DNA of 64,000 bases from Asparagopsis taxiformis (GCA_030407315.1 JALQPE010000519.1:83427-147426); one strand, 5' to 3'. Counted from the first letter of the stretch, positions 9,566 to 20,009 are shown. Made by a program: numbers and translations. Notes: generated by a model not told the origin, from the sequence alone.

Positions 9566-12500
9566 CTAGCCGTCGGAAAATTGTTCTTCGTCTTCGTCCT
9601 CATCATGTTCAGGATCTCCCGGCAGAATAGGCGTTATCGGCAACTGTGGAGTTGATCTGCTCAAGATGAATTCTTCACCCGCTGTGAGGGTTCTCTTCTT
9701 GGGAGCTTCTGTCGTCTTCATCCGCATGATTCCGAGCTGCCCTGTCTTCGGCCTACGATCTTTCTTGACCGGGATGGGAACAACTGTCTTGTGGCGAACA
9801 TTGACAGGTGCCGCTTGACTTTGCCTGGCAGACCGGCGCGGAGCATTGGCGATTACTTCTTCTTCGAATCCCAACCGCCTGATGAAACCAAACGAAACAT
9901 TGTCGGGAATCGGATACGACGCATTCCTGAAATACGTGTGATACCTCGTTGTCGTGTGTGACACAACTCTGTCGACATGCCCTGCCCCGGCATGTTGTAC
10001 ATGGCCGTGACCGATGAAGACTGAACGTGGCGGAACGATTACCTTCTTCAGCTTCATCGTCTTGGCGTACATATCTAATTCCAGCGCTTTGGAAAAGACG
10101 TACTTGTGGGACCCTGGACACACCCAGATAGGGAATGGGTCATCTCCGTTGGCAATAGCAAAGTAACCCGGAAGTTGATCTTTGCGGTCGCGAGGAGGAA
10201 CAGGGAAATCATTGTGTGGGACCTGCCGAGGACACCCCTTTCCCGTTATCAAAAACCGTCCCCCAGATGCCGGCATGACAAGTTTTTCTCCCGGTAAACC
10301 GCACTCCTCCAGCCCTATCAGCCGGACAAGGATTCCCAACCACACATCCAGCAGGGCTCGCCGCGTCACAAACTTGAACCGGTCGATATGCGTCTCATCG
10401 TTCTCGGCATAGTCAACCAGGCAGTGGCGCGTAGACGTGAAGCGAGCCGTCCCCTCATTCCGGTTCTTCTCATCTGTTTCATCGTCCCCCGTATTGACAA
10501 TGGGACTCCACAGCTGCCGGTTCCCAGGGTCCTTGTGCACCTCCTCCCCCTCCCATGTTCCCAAGAAGTACCGAAACAATTTCTGGTTAGGAATTTCTTC
10601 CATGAGACCCAAGTCAAATGGGAACTTGTCCGACGCATCGAGGTAGCTTACATCCGCGAAATTGTGCATCACCGTATACCCTCGCTCGTTGATTTCCGTT
10701 CGGCAATTGTGGAAGTACGCCATACCAGTGCCGGCCTCATACGAATCCTTCCAGCTTGTAGACATTCGCGCAACCTGGGCGAAGTCCAGCCTCGAGGGTA
10801 GAAACGTCGATGTAGGCTCACACATCGCCTTGGCAGCCATCTTCCACGCTGCGAAAAACATCGGATAGATGGTCTCGATCTCCAAAACAAGATGACGAGC
10901 CCGATGTTGTTCCGGAATATGCAGCCCCTCAAACACAGGGTCCATCGCCACTTGCTTCAAATACCTCACCTCTCTGCCCTCCTCATCGATTTCCACACTC
11001 TCCAATAACAACCTGAGCTCAATCGGGGGCAGACAGCCAACCCTCACCGATGCGATGACGTCCGCGGGACGCTGCGCCAGATGATGCCCTTCGGCTCGGT
11101 CTTTGACTTCGAAATCGTCGGGAAGAGATGGCATACGGTCGTCGAACAGGAGGTCGTGTTCCGAAGGAGAGTCACGAACGATGTAACCGTCTTCATCGAC
11201 TTCGACTCCTTCCGGAACAGTGAGTGTAATTGTCACTTCGCGGACCCCCTTGCTTTTGACATGGCCCTCATCTGCACTGTTGTTTTCTTCCTCGTCCGAA
11301 ACGTTATGGACAGATTCTTGGTTGGAGGGAGTCGCACCAGCACGTTGGTTATCTTGGGGGACAATCTCAACGGCAGAATCGGGGGAACGGGCGGAGTCTT
11401 CGTCAACCTCATCACCGGAAGCAGTGGCTTGTTGTTGATCGGTGGGTTTATCAACAACGGCCTGCTCTTCTTCCCCGGCGGATTGCTGTACCACAACCGG
11501 CTCTTCTTCCTCGAGGCGTGTGCTCCCCGTCGAGCGAAGTCGCTGTGAACGGCGGCGGATGCCATGCGAAGCAGGCTCATGTTCGACATTCCGCTGCTTC
11601 TTGTGAGTGAGTCTCACATTGGCAGCAGAAGGGCGGCGTTTGCGTCGAGCCTTAGTCTTCTTCTTCAATGTCGGATTGAAAAACTCTTTCAAGTTCGTTT
11701 CCAAATCCTGTAAACGCGTGGTTCTCCGTCGCATTCGAACCTCACTGCTCCGGTCGTCCCCTCTATACATTGCAATGGCATTGGTGAGATGCCATTGCAA
11801 CTCCTTCGGCTGCTTAACCGACCCAATTGCCATCTCTGTGCTCAGAAATGACTTGCGCATAATACTCTTTGGGCGCCCAAACGCAGCGTACAGAGAATTT
11901 GCTATTGCAGTCACGCGACGGACGTATGTATAGAAGTCGTTCACGTCAAAGCGTCCATCCGGACGTCCACCATGAGCAGGGTTCAAGTACTCCGAAAGAC
12001 CACGCAAGACGAAGACAAAGTTTTCTTCCAGCAACTCGCGCACTATCTTGTGGTCCAGGTGCGTTATCGCAATCTCGTTGCGGCGCTCGGAATTGTTGAG
12101 CTCACGCAACACTTCGTCGAGAACAGGATGCTTCAGCGTTGCTATAGCCAAACGCGTCCACCGCCGGGCCGTGTTCGTCGAATTCATCATCCCCATGAAC
12201 TGCGCCTCGAACAATGTTCGGATGACATCAGACTCACGCAAGTCGCCAGCGTTTTCCACGTTATTTGCAACAGCAATCGTACGGATGAACTGCTGGATGG
12301 ACGACAAGATTCGAACCAGGGAGCGCTCCGTCAGTTGCGTCCCAGTCGTATGGTTCGACTCTGCACTCTTGTGGATGATCTCATGAGGCTGAAGATCACT
12401 GTTGTCCTTGCGGCGAAGGTAGTACACATCCAGAGGCTGAGTAACCCAGCGCAAGCGGTTTGCGTCCTGTGGCAGCTTGGTTCTGTGCATACGGGTGAGG

Positions 12501-13564
12501 CGCGTGAAGTCATCGGCAATGCTATGCATAGCATTGAGACGATGCAGTCCGTCGATCACGGTCACGTTCGCATTGGCATGGAATTTGCCATTCTGGAACA
12601 GACGCGTGTCGGCGGGCAGATGCGTGTTCTGCGACCTCAGCACCGTCACAGTGATACGCGAAGAGCTCACATACCCCACAGCCAACATATTGTTGCGCAG
12701 GTCCTCCACGTGGTCTTCTTTCACATCCCGAAGGGTCACGGCCGGTTCCACTAGCTGCCTCACCAACACAGTCGCTCCTTCTCCGACGTAATCCGACGTC
12801 ACAAACTTGGGCACCGTAATTTGCGTCCCCTGCTGCTCACGAATGCTCTCCGCCACCTCCGGTTCGTCGTCCACCTCGGTTACGTCCTGCGTAGTAGCTT
12901 CGGTGACGTTGGAGCGAGCAGGGTGCTTCGTGCCTCCACTGGAGGCTCTGGCAGAGCGAGCAGGGTGCTTCGTGCCTCCACTGGAGGGTCTTGCAGAGCG
13001 AGCAGGGCGCTTCGTGCCTCCCGAAACCGGAATGGAGCGTGCTGGATGCTTCGTACCCTCCGAACCAGTGATTTCGCCTGCCGGACCGGTACTGGGCATC
13101 CGTCCCGAGCTGGCCTGGTTCGTCGCTGCGTTGAAGTTTGACGCTGCAGCAGGGGTACGAATGTCGCTAGGGCCATCCTCCGCAGCGGGGCGCATCATCC
13201 GAGTATCCCAAGGGTAAAACGCCGCGGCGTATGCTCCACCCATCGTCTCCGGCGGTCCCTCGGCGCCATCAAACATGTACGGGAACGGGAGGTCCTTGAA
13301 CTTGTCCTTAGTCGCAATGTTGCGCACGACGATATAGTCCGCCTCGTCGGTTTCCGGCAGCTTGTGGTTGTGCAGCGTGCGCGGAAGGCCAACATCGCCA
13401 CCAGCAGTGCTCACCGAAGCCGTCCCAATATGCACAGCCGCACCGTTCACGTCCGCAAACAAGTCAACATCGACGCCGCGCTTGAGACCGCGCGACTCCG
13501 CTGACGCGCTCACTTGATCGCCGCAAACCGTTGAAAACAAACTGCTGAAATGCGTATCCGCGAT
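9566..13564 (-). CDS. P3, ParB-like domain fused to 2OG-Fe(II) dioxygenase
   Basis: The frame is open from at least 13708, but there is no ATG until 13276. A strong candidate start context at 13564 reads ATC GCG GAT, one base from ATG. Counting from 13708, residues 218-267 are a Gly-Thr-Lys-x-Pro-Ala-Arg-Ser tandem repeat. A ParB/Srx-like domain spans about 310-480 (VIDGLHRLNAM at 384-394). A basic and acidic linker covers 640-830 (RRRSQRLRSTGSTRL). A 2-oxoglutarate/Fe(II) dioxygenase-like domain covers about 960-1285, with HND at 1165-1167, VCPGSHKYVF, a distal HVQHAGAG His at 1239 and a probable 2OG-binding Arg at 1255. The order HxD...H...R is that of phytanoyl-CoA- and TET/JBP-type oxygenases. 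A nucleic-acid or chromatin substrate is inferred from the ParB domain and the methyltransferase neighbour. The C-terminus is acidic. Confidence 0.82.
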   Translation of the reverse strand: MADTHFSSLFSTVCGDQVSASAESRGLKRGVDVDLFADVNGAAVHIGTASVSTAGGDVGLPRTLHNHKLPETDEADYIVVRNIATKDKFKDLPFPYMFDGAEGPPETMGGAYAAAFYPWDTRMMRPAAEDGPSDIRTPAAASNFNAATNQASSGRMPSTGPAGEITGSEGTKHPARSIPVSGGTKRPARSARPSSGGTKHPARSARASSGGTKHPARSNVTEATTQDVTEVDDEPEVAESIREQQGTQITVPKFVTSDYVGEGATVLVRQLVEPAVTLRDVKEDHVEDLRNNMLAVGYVSSSRITVTVLRSQNTHLPADTRLFQNGKFHANANVTVIDGLHRLNAMHSIADDFTRLTRMHRTKLPQDANRLRWVTQPLDVYYLRRKDNSDLQPHEIIHKSAESNHTTGTQLTERSLVRILSSIQQFIRTIAVANNVENAGDLRESDVIRTLFEAQFMGMMNSTNTARRWTRLAIATLKHPVLDEVLRELNNSERRNEIAITHLDHKIVRELLEENFVFVLRGLSEYLNPAHGGRPDGRFDVNDFYTYVRRVTAIANSLYAAFGRPKSIMRKSFLSTEMAIGSVKQPKELQWHLTNAIAMYRGDDRSSEVRMRRRTTRLQDLETNLKEFFNPTLKKKTKARRKRRPSAANVRLTHKKQRNVEHEPASHGIRRRSQRLRSTGSTRLEEEEPVVVQQSAGEEEQAVVDKPTDQQQATASGDEVDEDSARSPDSAVEIVPQDNQRAGATPSNQESVHNVSDEEENNSADEGHVKSKGVREVTITLTVPEGVEVDEDGYIVRDSPSEHDLLFDDRMPSLPDDFEVKDRAEGHHLAQRPADVIASVRVGCLPPIELRLLLESVEIDEEGREVRYLKQVAMDPVFEGLHIPEQHRARHLVLEIETIYPMFFAAWKMAAKAMCEPTSTFLPSRLDFAQVARMSTSWKDSYEAGTGMAYFHNCRTEINERGYTVMHNFADVSYLDASDKFPFDLGLMEEIPNQKLFRYFLGTWEGEEVHKDPGNRQLWSPIVNTGDDETDEKNRNEGTARFTSTRHCLVDYAENDETHIDRFKFVTRRALLDVWLGILVRLIGLEECGLPGEKLVMPASGGRFLITGKGCPRQVPHNDFPVPPRDRKDQLPGYFAIANGDDPFPIWVCPGSHKYVFSKALELDMYAKTMKLKKVIVPPRSVFIGHGHVQHAGAGHVDRVVSHTTTRYHTYFRNASYPIPDNVSFGFIRRLGFEEEVIANAPRRSARQSQAAPVNVRHKTVVPIPVKKDRRPKTGQLGIMRMKTTEAPKKRTLTAGEEFILSRSTPQLPITPILPGDPEHDEDEDEEQFSDG
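12907..13057 (-). repeat. Coding minisatellite in P3
   Basis: Four tandem copies of a unit encoding about 16 residues, consensus GGTKHPARSARxSS. They give a basic, flexible tract ahead of the ParB-like domain. Two copies (near 12915-13000) are almost identical at the DNA level, pointing to recent unit duplication. Confidence 0.8.
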
Positions 13565-13844
13565 GGTTGTTGAGTTGGAAAGGAAAAGAGATGGTTGACG
13601 TTGACGTATTCGAGTGATGTGGATGGTATTTTTCACGTTGAAGAATGGTCGTGAACGCCAATCGCTGGAAATAATAACACAATACAACCGAAATTTTGTT
13701 AGGTACACACTTATCGTGACCGCTGGAATGCAAGACAGGCAATCGAGATGTGAGTGTCCGTTCGGAACGGGCCCGAGTCGGGCTCTCGAAACCTGACGAG
13801 GTGGCGTGAAGCAGGCAGTGTCCTTGATGTGTAATGTGTTAAAA

Positions 13845-14950
13845 TTAAAGCTGTCAAGCTAGGCGGCTTTTGGGGCGGCTGCGAGCACCCCTTTATCCGG
13901 GGAACACCCTGATTTGAGCTAAAATTTGGGCTATTCTCAAAAACATGCACATATGAACATGTTTTTGAGATGGGGGTGTGCCGTACGGCACAATCGACCG
14001 GCCCAAATCGTTGATTTTTGCAATATTTTTTGTGCCCGAAATTTTAGAATTTCTGGGCTGGCCAGCAGTGCATCTGAGCTGGACATCCACCGGACGTCCA
14101 TTTCAGGTTGGTCGTGTGCTGCCTACATCCACGCATTGCAGCAACTAAGCAGGCGGGTTCACTACTAATATAAAGTGCACGGAATATGAGTAACGTGATG
14201 GGTGAGTAGTGTTTGTCGTGAAGGAGTAAGGCGGGACCATGATGAAACAGGAAAAAGATGTCACCCTAGCATAACTTAGGCTTAAAGCCTGGAATCGACC
14301 CTCGTAAGACGCGATTTAGGCTTACAGTTGGTGCTTACAGAAGCCAGTGATGGCCCCACTCGGGGCGGCGGCCGGTGCCTGGGGCCGTTGTGGCCAAATT
14401 AGAAACCTTGATTTGAATTAAAATTTGGGCTATTCTCAAAAACATGCACATGTGAACATGTTTTTGAGATGGGGGTGTGCCGTACGGCACAATCGACCGC
14501 CCAAATCGATGTTTTTTGCAATATTTTTGTGCCCGAAATTTTAGAATTTCTGGGCTGGCCAGCAGTGCAATCGAGCTGGACATCCACCGGACGTCCATTT
14601 CAGGTTGGTCGTGAGAGAGTGGGGTGGGACCATGATGGAACAAGGACCAAGACCTGTCCCTGGCGTATTAAGCCTGAAATCGACCCTTTGTGAGACGCCA
14701 TTTAGCCTTACAGTTGGTGCTTACAGAAGCCAGTGACAACCCCACTCGGGGCGGCGGCCGGTGCCTGGGGCCGTTGTGGCCAAATTACACACCATGATTA
14801 GAATTAAAATTTGGGCTATTCTCAAAAACATGCACATGTGAACATGTTTTTGAGATGGGGGTGTGCCGTACGGCACAATCGACCCGCCGAAATCGTTGAT
14901 TTTTTACAATTTTTTTGCTGCCCGAAATTCTACAATTTCTGGGCTGGCCA
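13845..14950 (+). repeat. ~390-bp interspersed repeat, central array of three units
   Basis: Three direct copies of the internal repeat, with equivalent points at 13928, 14427 and 14813 (spacings 499 and 386). Each has the 16-bp palindrome TGTGCCGTACGGCACA (13977-13992, 14476-14491, 14862-14877). The outer left part (13845-13915: AGCTGTCAAGCTAGGC and GCGAGCACCCCT) is matched only by the inverted copy ending near 20275. With the left array at 8812-9310 it also brackets P3 as direct repeats. Confidence 0.8.
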
Positions 14951-14959
14951 GTAATGCAA

Positions 14960-15505
14960 TAGCTATCTGCTCTAAACCGATTCTAACAAGCAGAAAGAAT
15001 CCTCTCCATGACGATGCTCTCGAATTGAGTGCAATGCAACGGACTCCCTCCAAGAGAACGTTAAAGCATCGTCTTTTCCAAGGCATTTCCGTACGAAAAA
15101 TAATCGAAAAACATATTTGACTTTAACCTAACAGCTATCGCGAGCACCGTACTCAGCTATATTTCCTCTGTAATTTCCTTCCTCCAACCAATCAATAGCC
15201 GCTTGGTCACAGGCTTAAAAGCCTTCCACTATCTGTCCTATCCATCGAAGACCCTCGGAAGACCCTCGGAGGGTTCGATCCAGGCCTTGATCACCCATGA
15301 TGGGTGTGCAACCCGAGAAAATGAAAATGGAACATATTGCGACAGGGACGAGATATCATTCAATGAAAGAGAAGTTCTCTTTCGTTTACTTTTTTCTAAC
15401 AAGATTCTAAACGTCTACAAACCCTATGTCGTCCGTCCGTTTTCATCCCGGAGAGATGTGGATGTGAGGTAAGACGCAGTGGTGATGTTGTGTTGATTCC
15501 CACAG
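14960..15505. other. Non-coding spacer inside the transposon
   Basis: About 550 bases with no convincing coding frame. A small direct duplication (GAAGACCCTCGGA twice near 15247) is the only structure noted. Confidence 0.45.
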
Positions 15506-15830
15506 ACGGAGGTGGAGGAGGTGGCTACGGAGGAAGCCTGGAGAACTTCTCCGGTACTGACATCTCACATGTTGAGAACATGTGAGATGTCAGTACCCAT
15601 GGATGAGAAGAAACACATGTTCAGGTCCGGTTCGGATATTCTTTCCATTAACGGAGGTGGAGGAGGCTATGGTGGAAGCCTGGAGAACATGTGAGATGTC
15701 AGTACCCATGGATCACAAGAAAACATGTTGAGGTGCGGTTCGGATATTCTTTCCATTAACGGAGGTGGAGGAGGCTATGGTGGAAGCCTGGAGAAGAATA
15801 GAGTAGTCCTATACCCATGGATCACAAGAA
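15506..15830. repeat. Glycine-codon-rich tandem repeat with embedded hairpin
   Basis: Three copies of a unit of about 108 bp that begins ACGGAGGTGGAGGAGG (near 15506, 15651 and 15759) and would encode GGGGGYGGSLEN-like peptide. The first unit holds a perfect hairpin at 15553-15597: 21-base arms, starting GGTACTGACATCTCACATG, around the loop GAG. No long frame spans the repeats, so this may be the remains of a Gly-rich gene or a simple minisatellite. Confidence 0.65.
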
Positions 15831-16084
15831 GACGTTGTTGGGCTCCTTTTCGAAGCCCATTCGTCTCTTGAATAAATTTAGCACCCAAATCATATACGAT
15901 TGCCGAGTTGACACCCCGTATGTCTCGTTGGTAGAAATAGCAGGGGTTCCACCACTCAGCTGGCGGGAAGTAGTTACTGATTATATGAGATATGGCTTAG
16001 CTCCCGCCAAAACCGATAGCTCTGGGCTCAGGTTCTCCAAATGTGGTTATACGAATGTGTTCTGACAATGCTAGAAGACGAATA

Positions 16085-16275
16085 TCTGCATCCTGATTTG
16101 AATTAAAATTTGGGCTATTCTCAAAAACATGCACATGTGAACATGTTTTTGAGATGGGGATGTGCCGTACGGCACAATCGACCGCCGAAATCGATGTTTT
16201 TTGCAATATTTTTTCTGCCCGAAATTGTAGAATTTCTGGTCTGGCCAGCAATGCATCTGAGCTGGACATCCCCAT
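16085..16275 (+). repeat. Internal repeat copy left of the methyltransferase gene
   Basis: A single copy of the interspersed repeat with the stem, the 16-bp palindrome at 16161-16176 and the CTGGxCTGGCCAGCA segment. It ends about 330 bp before the methyltransferase ATG and is inverted relative to the copy at 20010-20275 on the other side of that gene. Confidence 0.8.
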
Positions 16276-16605
16276 GTCCAGTGGCCGTCCGGATGTCGCT
16301 CACCTGGTAAGCGTGATGCACCTGTGACAACCTATGTGACTGGTCGGCCGTGCAGTACAACACTCAAAGACAGGGAATCACAATCTTTTTAAAATTTTTC
16401 TCTACCACGTATCCGTCACAACTTATTACCTACACCGGTTACGGGTTTCAAGACCTTTCCAGTGCTGTGTACCCGTATACTCTGTTCCGTTCGATATCAA
16501 CCAGTGTTCCTCACGAAAGAGTGCAAACGTCACGAGATACGTCGTCAAATTTGACTGTCTCGCCGAGCGGTCGCCATCCTGTACCGAATTTCCACTCATT
16601 CCATT

Positions 16606-19600
16606 ATGACGAATAAGCGCAGGCGCAACAGCAATCCGATCGTTGACGACGCAACCGTGCCAATTCTGCGCGAACCCGCTAGCCCTTGGGAGGATTCTAG
16701 TGACATGGGTACACGTCGAAACGTAGGTCGCGCCGCCCGCGAAACTACTCTCGCTGGCAAAGACTTCCTCCGCCTCTTGCTGGATTTATTCGCCCACTCA
16801 AGTTTCGCAGACTTGACGGACAAGCCGGGAGGTTTCACATACGCGGACCTTGGCGCTTGGGTTGCGCAGGGCACGGAAGAACAATTTGCGGCGCTGCAAG
16901 GTCGACTCAGCATGGCCTTCAGCGGTCGTTCGAAGAATGCTGGAGTCGAGGCGGATGTTGCCGAAATCGTCATGGCAGAGATGAACGTTGAGCGAGCCAA
17001 GCAGATTGTTCGTCTGGCATTACCGATTGCCGAGTTTTCAAGACAGGATGAGCGTATCGGGCAATGGGTTGAGCACTGCATCCTTTCTGGGATCGTGCCG
17101 CAGACCTTCCTTATTGGATGTAACATGCTTCCTTCGCCACTACAGGCGCCGCAGCGCGGGGAACCAAGCGCCTTCGTTCTTGCTCCACCGGAAACGTTCG
17201 AGGTATTGATGTATTTCCAAGCGTTGTCTATCATCCGAAATCACAACAAGAACCTGCCGCGTCGCCGAATAGGCGACGCGGCCGAAGAGGGGAACGAAGC
17301 CGCACGCGTCCCAGCCCATCGGAAAAGCACTAATCGAGCTTGTTACGTGGTTCAAGTTTTATACCATGCTTGGACCGATGTGGCCTTCGCCGCAAAGTTT
17401 TCCAGCTTCGAAGAGTTGATGGCGCCGTACATCATTTTCGACAGCAGTGAGCATTGGTTTGACGTGCTCGATGAAGGTCTATTCGCACCGATGGAGCAGA
17501 AGCTAGATCTCTACCACGACAAAGCTCCCCTATCTCATCCTGATGGATATGGTGGAAAAGTAGAGACAAGAACCAGTGCGCAGCACAGTGCATTTAGGGA
17601 CCTTGTGAGGAAGTTCTTCGACCGGTTGCAGTTTCTTATCGTCAACCCGGACCTGTACACCTGGCCGGAGTCCGACCGCTGGGGGGCGCTGGAAATATAC
17701 TTGTCAAGCGGAAATCCGGACAAGCTGCCAGCGTACTTTGACACCCTCGACGAAGACGTTATGGCTGTCCTCCGCCCGGCACCACAAGCCGCGGACGCAG
17801 AAAAGGTCCCCAAGCCGGTTGATGACACTCCCACTCGTCGCAACACAGGAGGGAGAGGTTTGGTTCCGTCGACAAGACACACAACCAGGCTTCAACTTGG
17901 ACCTGGGAGGACCAGTCTTACTGCCCAAGGGCCGTCTCCCCCGTCACCGTCACCCCATGCGACAGAAGAGCAGGAAAGTGAAGGGCAGGCTCTCGCAAAG
18001 GACTTTCTTTCGAAAATGAGTCAGTATTGCCGGGTGTACGACGTCCCTTTCGAAGATTTGGTCAGTGCCGACGAGAGCCGAGAACACGTGCCCATCACGG
18101 GCAACGTTCAGCTCATTCTGACTGATCCGCCCTACAATGTTCGTCGTAAGAGGAACGATTCCAACTCTTCGTACGACAGGCTAACTGCAGAAGATATGCA
18201 GGCTAGCATCGAAGTGTTTGACGAGCTGTTGCGCCCCGGTGGCCACGGCATCGTGTTCTGCTCCGTTTTGCAGTTCTACGAATGGTTCCATTACTTGGAA
18301 ACGTACAAAGGACCGCAGTCAGAAGGCCCAACCGATGCTGCTGCCAGTGATGACGGGTCGGATGAAGAAGAGGTTACGTCCATGAATTCGGACTCCGAAG
18401 CATCGCAGCACAGTGGCGAAGAAAGTGCGGATGAGGAGGAGGAGGAGGACGTCGTTCGGAATTCAGTTTTCTTCGTTGACGAGGTACCTCTGTTGTTTGT
18501 CCGACTACCTGGGCACCTCTATCAAATGCCGGGGCGGAAGAGGTACCAACGCATGAACATGGCAGAGGTCGCTATCCACTTCTGGAAGCGAGGTGTTCCG
18601 TTCAAGACTGGAAGCGAGATGGTGGCCTATAGGAACCACGGATACATGGACGGCACGTACCCGGCGTGGTGCAACGTCACCATCAATATGCCCGCCATCG
18701 ATTCGAATGAGATGGTGTGGCGAACAAGGAGCACAACCGGTGCTACGGTCAGAGTTCGTGCAGAGCAGAAGAGCGTCGCTCTCATGATGGAGTTGATCAG
18801 CCAGCATTCACAGCCTGGTGATATTGTTGTCGATCCATTCTCTGGCACTTTCGCAACGGGAAAAGCAGCTATGAGCTTGCCTGAGCACCGTGTTTTCGTC
18901 GGCAGTGACATGGACAAATTGTGTGTGGCACGATCGCTTCCAAAGCTGTGTGCAGTCATGTCACGTGTAATTCTTTCAAACAACACTGACATGAGGGTCA
19001 CGACAGAAGCGAAACAGAGTGCTGAGAAGTTCTTGGCGTCCCCCTCTGTCACGATGCGTACACAGAGGGAACGCAGGATCATCGAACCCCCACCTGGCCT
19101 TCCCCTGTACCAGAGGTTCCCGAAATATATTCGGCAGTACCTCTGGCAGCTGTGCCCAGAGTCGATTGCGTCGCACGAGCACATGGAAAAACCGGTACAT
19201 TATTGGCCACCTTCCCTGCGCCGCTGGTTGCAAACTGAAAACCCTCGCGTGATGCGGGCACACGATTGTGTTGCGAAAAAATTGAGCGTTCGACCATCGC
19301 TGATTAAGCATCCAAATGCAGGAAGAGGGCTCTTCGCTGAACAGACATTTAATGTTGGCGACGAAGTATGTGCATACTACGGAACTGTTGTGTACTCTGA
19401 TATGAGCAAGGAGTCGATGAGGTTCGCGTACGGAGAGGGTCACATGGCGATAACGAAGGAAACATTCTTGATGTATGCCATCAAGCTGTATGCAACAGCG
19501 GAGGACGACGAAAACATCGAGCATCCAATTTGGATTGTTCCGGCTCCGTTCTGTTCGGCGCAGTTCATCAACGACCCGCGGTATTTGCGAGGTGAGGACA

Positions 19601-19794
19601 CTCCGGCGGAAGACACCAGGCGGATGGCCAACGTCGAGTTTGTCGAGAACTACAGCAGCGGTTCGACGGGGAAGAAGCTCAAGGCGAAGGACCTAGAAAA
19701 TCCGAAGATCATCGTAGTACGTGCAATCCGCGATATCCGTCCAGGGCAGGAGCTCTACGTTCATTATGGGACAGCGTTTAGAGCATGGAATTAG
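16606..19794 (+). CDS. DNA amino-methyltransferase fused to SET domain
   Basis: Intact 1062-residue frame from an ATG at 16606. The N-terminal ~460 residues are largely helical with no recognised domain. Residues about 465-800 form a beta-class DNA amino-methyltransferase: catalytic DPPY at 507-510 (LILTDPPYNV), then a variable acidic insert (575-618), then the AdoMet-binding motif VDPFSGTFATGKAA at 742-755. The DPPY-before-FxG order defines the beta class, which makes N6-methyladenine or N4-methylcytosine. Residues about 895-1058 are a SET-like domain with GRGLFA at 906-911, FCSAQFIND at 982-990 (equivalent to the NHS region) and GQELYVHYG at 1047-1055. SET domains methylate lysines, often on histones. 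Both AdoMet-dependent domains look complete. The gene is transcribed away from P3 and flanked by inverted internal repeats. Substrates are inferred. Confidence 0.9.
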   Translation: MTNKRRRNSNPIVDDATVPILREPASPWEDSSDMGTRRNVGRAARETTLAGKDFLRLLLDLFAHSSFADLTDKPGGFTYADLGAWVAQGTEEQFAALQGRLSMAFSGRSKNAGVEADVAEIVMAEMNVERAKQIVRLALPIAEFSRQDERIGQWVEHCILSGIVPQTFLIGCNMLPSPLQAPQRGEPSAFVLAPPETFEVLMYFQALSIIRNHNKNLPRRRIGDAAEEGNEAARVPAHRKSTNRACYVVQVLYHAWTDVAFAAKFSSFEELMAPYIIFDSSEHWFDVLDEGLFAPMEQKLDLYHDKAPLSHPDGYGGKVETRTSAQHSAFRDLVRKFFDRLQFLIVNPDLYTWPESDRWGALEIYLSSGNPDKLPAYFDTLDEDVMAVLRPAPQAADAEKVPKPVDDTPTRRNTGGRGLVPSTRHTTRLQLGPGRTSLTAQGPSPPSPSPHATEEQESEGQALAKDFLSKMSQYCRVYDVPFEDLVSADESREHVPITGNVQLILTDPPYNVRRKRNDSNSSYDRLTAEDMQASIEVFDELLRPGGHGIVFCSVLQFYEWFHYLETYKGPQSEGPTDAAASDDGSDEEEVTSMNSDSEASQHSGEESADEEEEEDVVRNSVFFVDEVPLLFVRLPGHLYQMPGRKRYQRMNMAEVAIHFWKRGVPFKTGSEMVAYRNHGYMDGTYPAWCNVTINMPAIDSNEMVWRTRSTTGATVRVRAEQKSVALMMELISQHSQPGDIVVDPFSGTFATGKAAMSLPEHRVFVGSDMDKLCVARSLPKLCAVMSRVILSNNTDMRVTTEAKQSAEKFLASPSVTMRTQRERRIIEPPPGLPLYQRFPKYIRQYLWQLCPESIASHEHMEKPVHYWPPSLRRWLQTENPRVMRAHDCVAKKLSVRPSLIKHPNAGRGLFAEQTFNVGDEVCAYYGTVVYSDMSKESMRFAYGEGHMAITKETFLMYAIKLYATAEDDENIEHPIWIVPAPFCSAQFINDPRYLRGEDTPAEDTRRMANVEFVENYSSGSTGKKLKAKDLENPKIIVVRAIRDIRPGQELYVHYGTAFRAWN

Positions 19795-20009
19795 GGTCAC
19801 GAAAGATGTTTTCATTTCGACTACAAATAAAGCTACGTTCCAGAGTTGAAGTATATCATATAATGCAGCATGTCCAGCCACCATTAGTCCAGGGTGAAAC
19901 CTATTCAGCAGTACTCGCCTGTCAAAAACCAATCGTTCACACTCCAGGTGCACTTCGTCCGAGCAGTGAACCTGACTGCTTGGATGCTGTTATGCGTGCA
20001 GATGCAAAA

